DNA from: an uncultured Caryophanales bacterium
Lineage (GTDB): Bacteria; Bacillota_I; Bacilli_A; RFN20; CAG-826
DNA: 12,315 nt
Reading direction: 5' to 3'
Assembly (NCBI GenBank): GCA_946404585.1
Contig: CAMJEC010000027.1
Location: forward strand, 1 to 12,315
Below, in pieces: positions 1-5,808 of the stretch (its first letter is position 1; every line of letters begins with the position of its first letter). The position numbers were made by a program, and so were the translations under genes. The notes beneath the pieces are model-generated. The model made no database searches and was not told where the DNA came from. It saw only the letters and a list, made by a program, of their open reading frames with translations.

Positions 1-779
1 TTTTCTAAATAATAAATTGGAAAGATTTGATTCGCAAGTCCAGTGATATCATCGATATCAATAACGACCGCAGAGAAGACTCCACGACCTTCATCTGGAG
101 TTTGGAATTTGCTTTGCTTACCGTAGATAATCTTTTCTACGACTGTTTCTTTAGTGCAGCCTAAGACACCATCCGCAAAGCCAGTCATACCGACATCACT
201 AATGAAAGCGGTACCATTTGGTAAAACATGAGCGTCATTAGTTTGCACGTGTGTATGTGTTCCCAAAATAGCGGATACTTTGCCGTCAAGCGCGAACGCT
301 AAGGATTGTTTCTCTCCTGTGGCTTCCGCGTGGAAATCGATGATGTGGATAGTCGCTGGTTCCTCTTCTGCTAATAAGTTGAGGATGGAATAATAAGGAG
401 CATTAACTTCTTCGTTCATAAAGGCGCTTCCTAAGATATTAGTGACTCTTACTGAAACGTCATTTACTTCAAAGACCACACTACCTTCGCCAGGGAATTC
501 TTTTAATAAATTATATGGTCTAACTAAACGGTCGACTTGATTGATGTAGCGGAGTATATCGCTTTTAGACATATAGTGGTTACCTAAAGTCACAGCGTCC
601 ACCCCTGCATCGATAAGTTCAAAGTATTGATTTCTTGTTAAGCCTTTACCGTGCGATGCATTCTCGCCGTTAGCAATAACAAAATCAATATCGTATTTTT
701 CTACGTAGTAAGGAATTCTTTCCTTAAGCATGCGTCGACCAACACGACCGACCACATCTCCGATAAATAGTATTTTCAA
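1..779 (-). CDS. ymdB: YmdB-family metallophosphoesterase (C-terminus cut by window edge)
   Basis: Hand translation of the minus strand gives about 259 residues, open at the left edge. The B. subtilis protein is only about 264 residues, so nearly the whole gene is present. The YmdB/TIGR00282 family consists of dimetal phosphodiesterases able to hydrolyse 2',3'-cAMP, and in Bacillus affects biofilm and motility decisions. All expected metal and active-site residues are visible: D8 (GDVVG), E39-N40 (NGEN), N67-H68 (GNH), H150 (DFHAEAT), H175 and H177 (GTHTHVQT). The start is TTG at 779, giving MKILFIGDVVGR as in the family; no ATG fits, and a weak AAAGA lies upstream. It starts 28 bases after the rny stop, so it is probably co-transcribed, as rny-ymdB is in Bacilli. 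One oddity is GNHYMSK where GNH-x-W-D is usual. Function is confident from family; role in this organism is inferred. Confidence 0.93.
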   Translation of the reverse strand, partial: MKILFIGDVVGRVGRRMLKERIPYYVEKYDIDFVIANGENASHGKGLTRNQYFELIDAGVDAVTLGNHYMSKSDILRYINQVDRLVRPYNLLKEFPGEGSVVFEVNDVSVRVTNILGSAFMNEEVNAPYYSILNLLAEEEPATIHIIDFHAEATGEKQSLAFALDGKVSAILGTHTHVQTNDAHVLPNGTAFISDVGMTGFADGVLGCTKETVVEKIIYGKQSKFQTPDEGRGVFSAVVIDIDDITGLANQIFPIYYLE

Positions 780-807
780 ATTGTAATCTTTCTATGAAAT
801 AGGGCTA

Positions 808-2367
808 CTATTTCGCGGTTTCTATCGCACGATATTCACGAATGACAGAAACTTTAATTTGACCTGGATAGGTCATTTCATTTTCGATACGTTCTTTGAT
901 GTCTCTTGCTAATTTAAAGGCACCAATGTCGTCGATCTTTTCTGGAATAACCATGACACGTAATTCACGGCCAGATTGCATCGCGTATGATTGATAAACA
1001 CCATCGTATGACTTGCAGATTTCTTCAAGTTGTTCAATACGTTTGATGTAGTTTTCTAAGATTTCACTTCTAGCACCTGGTCTAGCAGCACTTAATGTAT
1101 CAGCGGCTTGGACTAAGTTAGCGATGATGTATTTAGCAGGAACATCACCATGGTGAGATTCGATGGAGTTAATGACAACATCACCTTCACCATATTTCTT
1201 GGCTAAACGAGCACCGATTTCAACGTGGCTACCTTCCATTTCAAAGTCAGCAGCTTTACCGACATCGTGTAATAAGCCAGCGCGTTTAGCTAAGTTTTGA
1301 TCTAAGCCAAGTTCCGCGGCCATGATACCACATAAGTAAGCAACTTCAACGGAGTGGTCTAAAGCGTTTTGACCATAAGAAGTACGGTATTTTAAACGAC
1401 CAACATAGTCGAGTAATTCTTTGTTGATTCTTGGTAAACCAAGTTTGAAGGCGACTTCTTGACCCGCTTTATGGATACTTTCATCGACTTCTTTCTTTGT
1501 CTTTTCAACGATTTCTTCAATTCTACCTGGTTGAATACGACCATCTTTAATTAAGGCTTCAAGAGACAATCTAGCGATTTCTCTTCTAATAGGATTAAAG
1601 CAGCTAACGGTAATAACTTCTGGAGTATCATCAATAATTAAATCAACACCAAGGAGTTGTTCTAAGGAACGGATGTTACGACCTTCACGACCGATGATAC
1701 GACCCTTCATTTCATCACTTGGTAAAGCAACAACTGATACTGTTCTTTCGTTTGTGACATCTTGTGCGTATCTTGTGAGGGCTAAGCCTAATAATTCTTT
1801 AGCCTTTTCATCGCATTCTTCTTTAGCTTCTTCTTCTTTTTGTTTTACAAAGGCGGCAATTTCTTTACTGACTTTACTTTCGACACGATTGAATAATTCA
1901 TCGCGAGCTTCTTGTGTAGACATTTGCGCGACCTTTTCAAGTTCGACGATAATGCTATCAATCTTTTCTTGAAGAGCGGCATCTTTCTTGTCTAATTCTT
2001 TTAAGCGTCTGTTTAATGTTTCGTTCTTTTCATCTAAAGCATTTTCTTTAGAAAGAAGAGCGGCATCACGACGATCAATGTTTTGTTCTCTTTGATTAAG
2101 AGATCTTTCTTGGTTTTGTAATTCTTGTTTTCTTTCGTGAATTTCTTTGTTTGCTTCTTGTTTCATTTCATTGACAGCTTGTTTACCGTCAATTTGAGCA
2201 TTCTTGGTAATGTGTTCCGCTTTGATTTCAGCGTCACGAATAATTTTCTTTGCGTTGTTCTTAACAATATTTTGTCTAACAAATGGAATTAAGAAAGCAA
2301 CCGCTGCACCAGCGATAAGGCAAAGAACACCGATTAGAATGCCCACCCAAATTGGCATTTCTGGCAT
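808..2367 (-). CDS. rny: Ribonuclease Y
   Basis: A 519-residue protein, the usual family length. RNase Y is the membrane-anchored endoribonuclease that starts mRNA decay in most Firmicutes. Order: an N-terminal membrane segment (about 7-30), a long charged coiled coil rich in E, K, Q and R (about 40-195), a KH domain with GRIIGREGRN at 222-231, then an HD domain with H338 and the HD pair H367-D368 (LLHDVGKA), and a conserved C-terminal domain ending in VSVIREYRA. The ATG at 2367 has an AAAGGG ribosome site nine bases upstream (2377-2384) and gives the usual hydrophobic N-terminus. It is preceded by its own strong promoter (2543-2571) and a long structured leader (2402-2536), which suggests post-transcriptional control. 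It is followed by ymdB. Identification is essentially certain. Confidence 0.98.
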   Translation of the reverse strand: MPEMPIWVGILIGVLCLIAGAAVAFLIPFVRQNIVKNNAKKIIRDAEIKAEHITKNAQIDGKQAVNEMKQEANKEIHERKQELQNQERSLNQREQNIDRRDAALLSKENALDEKNETLNRRLKELDKKDAALQEKIDSIIVELEKVAQMSTQEARDELFNRVESKVSKEIAAFVKQKEEEAKEECDEKAKELLGLALTRYAQDVTNERTVSVVALPSDEMKGRIIGREGRNIRSLEQLLGVDLIIDDTPEVITVSCFNPIRREIARLSLEALIKDGRIQPGRIEEIVEKTKKEVDESIHKAGQEVAFKLGLPRINKELLDYVGRLKYRTSYGQNALDHSVEVAYLCGIMAAELGLDQNLAKRAGLLHDVGKAADFEMEGSHVEIGARLAKKYGEGDVVINSIESHHGDVPAKYIIANLVQAADTLSAARPGARSEILENYIKRIEQLEEICKSYDGVYQSYAMQSGRELRVMVIPEKIDDIGAFKLARDIKERIENEMTYPGQIKVSVIREYRAIETAK

Positions 2368-2401
2368 AATAATTTTCCCTTTCTATAAATGTAAAATAGT
2401 T

Positions 2402-2536
2402 AGTCTATAAATAGACTTTACCTAAAATGTTTCCCCATTATAAGGATAGGAATAAGCATTTTTTATAATCAACAGGTTAAACCTGATAACAAAGTTCTCG
2501 AATGAGAATATATAGGTAAGTATCTTTCGAGGATAC
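2402..2536 (-). promoter_or_regulatory. Structured 5' leader of rny (candidate RNA regulatory element)
   Basis: Read on the minus strand from the predicted transcription start, the RNA can form these helices. A 5'-terminal hairpin GTATC/GATAC (2520-2536) comes first. It directly abuts a 7-bp closing helix TTACCTA (2513-2519) with TAGGTAA (2418-2424). That helix encloses a TTCTC/GAGAA hairpin (2495-2508), a CAGGT/ACCTG hairpin (2473-2485) and an A/U helix ATTATAA (2463-2469) with TTATAAT (2437-2443). Immediately after the closing helix comes an AGTCTA/TAGACT hairpin (2402-2417). Helices that touch with no unpaired base suggest coaxial stacking and a true fold. I recognise no riboswitch family here. 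An autoregulatory or mRNA-protecting role for RNase Y is inference, by analogy with the rne leader of E. coli. Confidence 0.5.
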
Positions 2537-2542
2537 AAAATA

Positions 2543-2571
2543 ATTATAATCGCACAAATAAATAATGTCAT
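2543..2571 (-). promoter_or_regulatory. Promoter of rny
   Basis: On the minus strand there is a -35 ATGACA (2566-2571), a 17-base spacer and a perfect -10 TATAAT (2543-2548). The predicted start is G at about 2536, the first base of the 5'-terminal hairpin of the leader. This leaves a leader of about 169 bases before the rny ATG. A second TATAAT at 2437-2442 lacks a good -35 and is part of a leader helix. Confidence 0.75.
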
Positions 2572-2583
2572 TATTTTTTGTAA

Positions 2584-2610
2584 TTGCAAAACCAAAGTAT
2601 GTGATATAAT
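2584..2610 (+). promoter_or_regulatory. Plus-strand promoter of a short convergent RNA
   Basis: An extended -10, TG-A-TATAAT, lies at 2602-2610. The -35 is either TTGCAA at 2584-2589 (15-base spacer) or TTGTAA at 2578-2583 (21-base spacer); neither spacing is ideal, but an extended -10 tolerates this. The predicted start is near 2617. No plus-strand protein gene follows; about 50 bases later there is a hairpin and a run of seven T. It lies back to back with the rny promoter. Confidence 0.6.
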
Positions 2611-2616
2611 AAAACC

Positions 2617-2674
2617 ACAAGAACGAATCCTCTAAAACACTTTATGGTATAAGTCTTATAGGGATTCTTTTTTT
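2617..2674 (+). ncRNA. Candidate small antisense RNA (antitoxin-like)
   Basis: A transcript of about 55-58 bases is bounded by the extended -10 promoter upstream and the hairpin plus T-run at 2625-2674. It contains no usable reading frame. It is fully antisense to the 3' untranslated region of the minus-strand hydrophobic mini-ORF at 2673-2756, its T-run touching that ORF's stop codon. Its TCCTCT (2628-2633 region) can also pair with the AGAGGA part of the mini-ORF's Shine-Dalgarno. Convergent, short, strongly promoted and terminator-overlapping is the geometry of type I antitoxin RNAs such as those of Fst and TxpA. Existence is inferred from signals only. Confidence 0.45.
2625..2674 (+). terminator. 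Terminator of the short plus-strand RNA
   Basis: GAATCC (2625-2630) pairs with GGATTC (2662-2667), followed by seven T. The long interior can form a small TATAA/TTATA hairpin (2648-2660). The outer stem is only six pairs, so efficiency is uncertain. On the minus strand the same hairpin is followed by a poorer T-rich stretch and may end the convergent transcript. Confidence 0.5.
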
Positions 2675-2756
2675 ACACCAACTTAATAAGCAGGCACAAA
2701 AAGAGGCAAATCACAAAAAGAATCAAAAGTAATTTGAATTCCTTAAATTATTTCAT
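2673..2756 (-). pseudogene. Hydrophobic mini-ORF with in-frame stop at codon 3 (candidate type I toxin)
   Basis: On the minus strand, ATG at 2756 sits nine bases after GGAGG in a near-perfect Shine-Dalgarno, AGGAGGTGAT. The frame reads M-K-stop-F-K-E-F-K-LLLILFVICLFLCLLIK-L-V-stop. Apart from the TAA at codon 3 this would be a peptide of about 26 residues: a short basic N-terminus, one hydrophobic helix, then K-L-V. That is the profile of type I toxins (Ibs, ShoB, Fst, TxpA-like). No homology is claimed; I recognise no specific family. The stop may be an inactivating mutation. Alternatively the ribosome may reinitiate at TTG 2726, giving a 17-residue Ibs-sized peptide with AAGGA (2740-2744) upstream. 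The convergent short RNA and fold-back repeats support a regulated module rather than chance. Confidence 0.45.
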
Positions 2757-2762
2757 CGCTTA

Positions 2763-2771
2763 TCACCTCCT
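2763..2771 (-). promoter_or_regulatory. Near-perfect Shine-Dalgarno of the mini-ORF, in a switchable hairpin
   Basis: AGGAGGTGA matches the anti-Shine-Dalgarno over nine bases, the strongest ribosome site in the window, yet it precedes an ATG-AAA-TAA. The overlapping AGAGG can pair with upstream CCTCT, extended by CAC/GTG, forming a local hairpin that hides it. The same CCTCT arm can instead pair with the 3' untranslated region. Confidence 0.6.
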
Positions 2772-2829
2772 CTCACATGGTCGTGATTAGAGGTATTCGT
2801 TCCGAGTTTTAACGTCTTGTCTTTGACGG

Positions 2830-2838
2830 ATTATTGCA
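2830..2838 (-). promoter_or_regulatory. Possible promoter of the mini-ORF transcript
   Basis: TG-C-AATAAT on the minus strand is an extended -10 differing from consensus at one base; no clear -35 is seen. It would start an RNA near 2823, with a leader of about 67 bases containing the 5' arm of the inverted repeat. Weakly supported. Confidence 0.3.
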
Positions 2839-2849
2839 TAATTAAAATT

Positions 2850-2862
2850 GCACTAGTAGCGC
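2850..2862 (-). terminator. Weak hairpin after recA
   Basis: GCGCT-ACT-AGTGC on the minus strand forms a 5-bp stem (one G-T pair) with a 3-base loop, followed by AATTTTAATT. It lies about 30 bases after the recA stop. It could end the gpsB-to-recA transcript inefficiently; without it, read-through would enter the mini-ORF region. Confidence 0.3.
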
Positions 2863-2891
2863 TTAAAGATTTTAAATAAATACATTTATAG

Positions 2892-3893
2892 TTATTCAGT
2901 AACAACGCCGGTTTTGATCTTTTCTAAAAGTTCATTTGCGACGTCTTCATTTTCTTTTAAGTAAGCTTTTGCAGCGTCACGGCCTTGGGCAATCTTACTG
3001 CCGTTATATTCAAACCATGAACCAGCTTTCTTAATGAGACCTAATTCGACTGAACGGTCGAGAATTTCGCCTTCTTTAGAAATGCCTTGACCATAGATGA
3101 TATCAATTTCACATTGTTTGAATGGTGGGGATACTTTGTTCTTAACAATTTTCACACGGCATGTATTACCGATGATGTCTGAGCCTTGTTTAATTGCTTC
3201 TGTACGACGAATGTCGATACGGACGGAAGCATAGAATTTTAATGCACGGCCACCTGAGGTTGTCTCTGGATTACCATACATTACACCAACCTTTTCACGT
3301 AATTGGTTAATGAAGATAACTGCGCATTCTTTCTTATTGAGAATACCTGCGATTTTACGCATCGCCTTACTCATTAAGCGCGCTTGTAAGCCAACTGAGC
3401 TATCGCCCATTTCACCATCTAATTCCGCTTGTGGGACTAAGGCGGCAACACTATCAACAACGATTAAGTTGATGCTACCAGAATCTGCAAGCATTTCGAC
3501 GATTTCAAGTGCTTGTTCACCATTGTCTGGTTGGGAAAGAATTAATTCGTTAATATCAACACCTAAATTCTTTGCATAGAGTGGATCGATAGCGTGTTCA
3601 GCATCGATAAATGCCGCACGGCCACCATTCTTTTGGCATTCCGCAATTGCATGTAATGCTAATGTGGTTTTACCACTACTTTCTGGTCCAAAAATCTCGA
3701 TGATTCTACCCTTTGGATAACCACCAACACCAATTGCTTCATCAATTAGTAATGAACCGGATGGGATTGCGTCAACATCGACTGTTTCTCTATCACCTAA
3801 ACGCATGACAGCGCCCTTGCCATAGAGCTTTTCAATTTGCTTCAACGTTTCGTCTAACGCATCGCCTCTTAAATTTTCTTTTTCTTTTGCCAT
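2892..3893 (-). CDS. recA: Recombinase RecA
   Basis: A 333-residue RecA, the ATP-dependent strand-exchange protein of homologous recombination and SOS induction. Visible: an N-terminal helix, Walker A GPESSGKTT (69-77), Walker B (LIVVDSVAAL), the L1 and L2 DNA-binding loops, and the family signature ALKFYASVR. The start ATG at 3893 follows AAGGAG by about eight bases. The protein ends in KTGVVTE and lacks the acidic C-terminal tail of longer RecA proteins (about 348 residues in B. subtilis). It lies 61 bases after pncC, as in many Firmicutes, and probably shares the upstream transcript. I found no LexA-type SOS box in the 61-base gap. No frameshift. Identification is certain. Confidence 0.98.
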   Translation of the reverse strand: MAKEKENLRGDALDETLKQIEKLYGKGAVMRLGDRETVDVDAIPSGSLLIDEAIGVGGYPKGRIIEIFGPESSGKTTLALHAIAECQKNGGRAAFIDAEHAIDPLYAKNLGVDINELILSQPDNGEQALEIVEMLADSGSINLIVVDSVAALVPQAELDGEMGDSSVGLQARLMSKAMRKIAGILNKKECAVIFINQLREKVGVMYGNPETTSGGRALKFYASVRIDIRRTEAIKQGSDIIGNTCRVKIVKNKVSPPFKQCEIDIIYGQGISKEGEILDRSVELGLIKKAGSWFEYNGSKIAQGRDAAKAYLKENEDVANELLEKIKTGVVTE

Positions 3894-3954
3894 ATAAGGA
3901 ACTCCTTCTATTAATTAAATAGGTGTGATTTTTCAATTTTGTCCAAAATTTTAA

Positions 3955-4422
3955 TTATTTTTTTAAATTTTTTTCTAGTAGCGCTAGCGCTAAAGAAATT
4001 GCATCTTCTTGAATTTTATTTCTATTTCCTTCTAATTGGTAGCGATATGCTTCAACTTTTTCTTTAGTGGCTAAACCAATATAGATTTCACCAACTGGCT
4101 TACCTTCCATTGCGTCAGGTCCAGCATTGCCAGTGAAGGAAACACAAATATCAACATTGAGTTTTTCTCTACCGAATTTTGCCATTTGATAAGCAATTTC
4201 ATTAGAGACTACACCATACTTATCAACATCTTCTTGTGAAATACCAAGCAAACGAACTTTTTCTTCGGTAGCGTATGTGACAAGTGCACCTTTATAAAAT
4301 TTAGAAGCACCTGGAACAGCGGTTATTTCTCTAGCGAATAAACCGCCTGTAAAAGATTCAACAGAACCTAATGTAAGTCCTTTTTCACGGAATAATGAGT
4401 TGATATCTTGTATTGTCGCCAT
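3955..4422 (-). CDS. pncC: Nicotinamide-nucleotide amidase (CinA C-terminal domain protein)
   Basis: The chosen start gives 155 residues corresponding to the CinA C-terminal domain alone (PncC), which deamidates NMN to nicotinate mononucleotide in pyridine-nucleotide recycling. Family motifs: ESFTGG at 22-27 (usually ESCTGG), PGASKFYKGALVTYA at 37-51, and TGNAGP with GKPVGEIYIG at 97-116. A longer frame opens at 4473, but its extra 17 residues (basic, Ser-rich) lie inside pgsA and resemble nothing in the family. The ATG at 4422 is one base after the pgsA stop, with AAGGA in the pgsA tail as ribosome site, so it is preferred. The N-terminal MoCF/COG1058 half of full CinA is absent. It is coupled to pgsA upstream and recA downstream, the common Bacilli arrangement. 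Confidence 0.9.
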   Translation of the reverse strand: MATIQDINSLFREKGLTLGSVESFTGGLFAREITAVPGASKFYKGALVTYATEEKVRLLGISQEDVDKYGVVSNEIAYQMAKFGREKLNVDICVSFTGNAGPDAMEGKPVGEIYIGLATKEKVEAYRYQLEGNRNKIQEDAISLALALLEKNLKK

Positions 4423-4423
4423 C

Positions 4424-5068
4424 TTATTTTTCTTCCTTGAAGACGTGTTTATTTTGTACGACATAGATGACACCAGAAATCACTGACGCTAAAGTGGCTA
4501 AATAAACGATAAAGTCAACGATATGTAAGCCTTGTGGCCAACTGGCATCAAAATATCTAAATGGGAAACCATTGAGTAAGACTGCACCAATGGCAACCAT
4601 TTCTAAAACTGTTTTAAGTTTACCGAAGATATTAGCGGCAATAACTTTGCCTCTACTTGCAGCAATAAATCTAAGAGCGTCGACGACAATGTCACGCGCT
4701 ACTAATAACATCGCACACCACATATTGAAACCAACTTGGTTAAGGCTTTCTGGAATATATGGAGCGAAGATTGATGGAGCGATTAAAAAGATCACTAATG
4801 AATTGATAAGAAGTTTATCAGCTACTGGATCAAGGAATTTACCTAAGTCAGTAACTTGATTATTCTTTCTTGCTAAGTAGCCATCTAAGTGGTCTGTATA
4901 GCAAGCTAAGACAAAGAAAACAAAGAGAATTAAGTACACTAAATTGATACCCGTGTTGCCTAATTCAATAGTTTGCCATCCTGGAATAACGCTTAAAACA
5001 AAAAGCGTAATAATCATTAATACAATTGCAACGATTCTAGCGAATGTGATCTTTGTTGGTAAATTCAT
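4424..5068 (-). CDS. pgsA: CDP-diacylglycerol--glycerol-3-phosphate 3-phosphatidyltransferase
   Basis: A 214-residue integral membrane enzyme making phosphatidylglycerophosphate, the first committed step to phosphatidylglycerol and cardiolipin. The CDP-alcohol phosphotransferase motif D-x2-DG-x2-AR-x8-G-x3-D-x3-D is complete: D59, D62-G63, A66-R67, G76, D80, D84. Several hydrophobic segments are evident (about 10-28, 40-57, 105-120, 150-165, 185-205). The ATG at 5068 follows AAGGAG (5074-5079). Only 18 bases separate it from the 3' end of rnpB, so it must be transcribed through the RNase P RNA. The next gene, pncC, begins one base after its stop. Identification is confident. Confidence 0.96.
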   Translation of the reverse strand: MNLPTKITFARIVAIVLMIITLFVLSVIPGWQTIELGNTGINLVYLILFVFFVLACYTDHLDGYLARKNNQVTDLGKFLDPVADKLLINSLVIFLIAPSIFAPYIPESLNQVGFNMWCAMLLVARDIVVDALRFIAASRGKVIAANIFGKLKTVLEMVAIGAVLLNGFPFRYFDASWPQGLHIVDFIVYLATLASVISGVIYVVQNKHVFKEEK

Positions 5069-5086
5069 TGTTTCTCCTTAGTGAGT

Positions 5087-5417
5087 ATCCGGTCCTATAA
5101 GCCATGTTCTGTTTTGACAATCATTTATCTAGGCAATTGCCTACAAGGTTTAATTCGGTTCTCTCTCCTTGTCTCCCCTACCAAATTTGGGTTTCTCGCT
5201 TGTGGGGTTTACCGCGTTCCACTTTATTGTTTCCAATAAACTACGTCACTGTGGCACTTTCAGGGAATAGACCATGGTTTCCTTTAGGTTTCTTCCCGCC
5301 GTTACGTACTCCTACGTACCTAGCGTTATTTGTTCCGCTAGCGCAATCACTACGAGCATCACAGCTCGTGCGAGCATGGACTTTCCTCTACAAGAGCAGC
5401 GATTGTCCAGACCGGAT
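5087..5417 (-). ncRNA. rnpB: RNase P RNA (bacterial type B, compact)
   Basis: The catalytic RNA that matures tRNA 5' ends. The minus strand carries the universal 5' core GAGGAAAGTCC (5378-5388) and the 3' core ACAGAACATGGCTTATAG (5095-5112), joined by a middle section closely resembling B. subtilis (GTGCCACAGTGACG, GTGGAACGCGGTAAACCCC, GCGAGAAACCC). This places it in type B. Ends are set by the P1 helix ATCCGGTC (5410-5417) with GACCGGAT (5087-5094). At about 331 bases it is well short of the roughly 400 of B. subtilis. P3 appears cut to about four pairs, and the segment carrying P19 seems missing. It lies seven bases after the gpsB stop and 18 before the pgsA ATG, with no clear promoter or terminator of its own. 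Identity is certain; exact ends within a few bases. Confidence 0.96.
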
Positions 5418-5424
5418 TGTTTAA

Positions 5425-5790
5425 TTACTTAATTGTGTCAGGGTTATAACCGTGAGCCCAGAGGAATTTCTCTAAGGCATTGATCTTTCTGACTAACTCG
5501 ATATTGTCAGTTGTGACATTATCGCTGGATTTAATATTGGTGAAGCGTGCTTTATATCTTTCTAACTCAACTTCAATTTTTCTTTTTTCGCTTTCCAAGA
5601 CTTTGTTTTTATTGATTAATGTTTCGTATTCTTTTTGAGGAATAACGATATTTGATTCCACTAGTTTGTAGTCTTGAATAATCATGTCTAGGAATTTATC
5701 AACTTCTTCCGCATTATAAGCATTCGCATTAATGATTGGAAAAGTGTGATCCAAGATAGTTTTAGAGTTAAGAAAAAGCTTTACTGCCAT
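5425..5790 (-). CDS. gpsB: Cell-cycle protein GpsB (DivIVA family)
   Basis: A 121-residue DivIVA-domain protein. The N-terminal membrane- and partner-binding domain is clear (ILDHTFPI then EEVDKFLDMIIQDY, about 12-41). It is followed by a coiled coil (about 42-85), a short polar linker and a C-terminal helix with INALEKFLW (about 103-111), matching the GpsB C-terminal trimerisation segment rather than long DivIVA. GpsB docks penicillin-binding proteins and coordinates septal and lateral wall synthesis. The ATG at 5790 follows GGAG by five bases and a good promoter at 5809-5837. The adjacent downstream rnpB copies the B. subtilis gpsB-rnpB neighbourhood, which supports GpsB over other DivIVA paralogues. 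Confidence 0.92.
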   Translation of the reverse strand: MAVKLFLNSKTILDHTFPIINANAYNAEEVDKFLDMIIQDYKLVESNIVIPQKEYETLINKNKVLESEKRKIEVELERYKARFTNIKSSDNVTTDNIELVRKINALEKFLWAHGYNPDTIK

Positions 5791-5808
5791 ATTTGCTCCA
5801 TTTCTTAT

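Larger units (their letters stand above)
2621..2802. repeat. Imperfect 15-bp inverted repeat bracketing the mini-ORF
   Basis: GAACGAATCCTCTAA at 2621-2635 recurs inverted at 2787-2802 (TTAGAGG, one extra T, ATTCGTTC). The arms match over 15 bases with a single inserted base. They flank the hydrophobic mini-ORF, so on its mRNA the 5' and 3' untranslated regions can pair over 15 bp with one bulged A. No target-site duplication is apparent, which argues against a mobile-element end. Confidence 0.7.

Noticed and set aside
1673..1972. Plus-strand frames opposite rny, recA, pgsA, nth, dnaD and der
   Set aside because: Each is the mirror of a conserved gene, Ser/Leu-rich and without a ribosome site or family motif.
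2402..2417. AGTCTA/TAGACT hairpin as a plus-strand terminator
   Set aside because: Only three T follow, and no plus-strand gene precedes it; it fits better in the rny leader.
2425..2466. 13-codon frame (starting M-L-I-P-I) in the rny leader
   Set aside because: No Shine-Dalgarno, and the sequence is accounted for by leader helices.
2621..2802. Inverted repeats as ends of a miniature transposon
   Set aside because: No target duplication flanks them, the arms lie just inside predicted transcription starts, and their pairing makes sense at the RNA level.
2800..3960. LexA/SOS box near recA
   Set aside because: The only GAAC-like sequences are in the inverted repeat and lack the paired GTTCG half at operator spacing.
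4423..4473. Longer pncC start at 4473
   Set aside because: The extra residues overlap pgsA and do not resemble the family; ATG 4422 has the right spacing.
5104..5424. Plus-strand reading frame of 106 codons opposite rnpB
   Set aside because: It lies wholly on the complement of the RNase P RNA, has no ribosome site and no protein-like composition.
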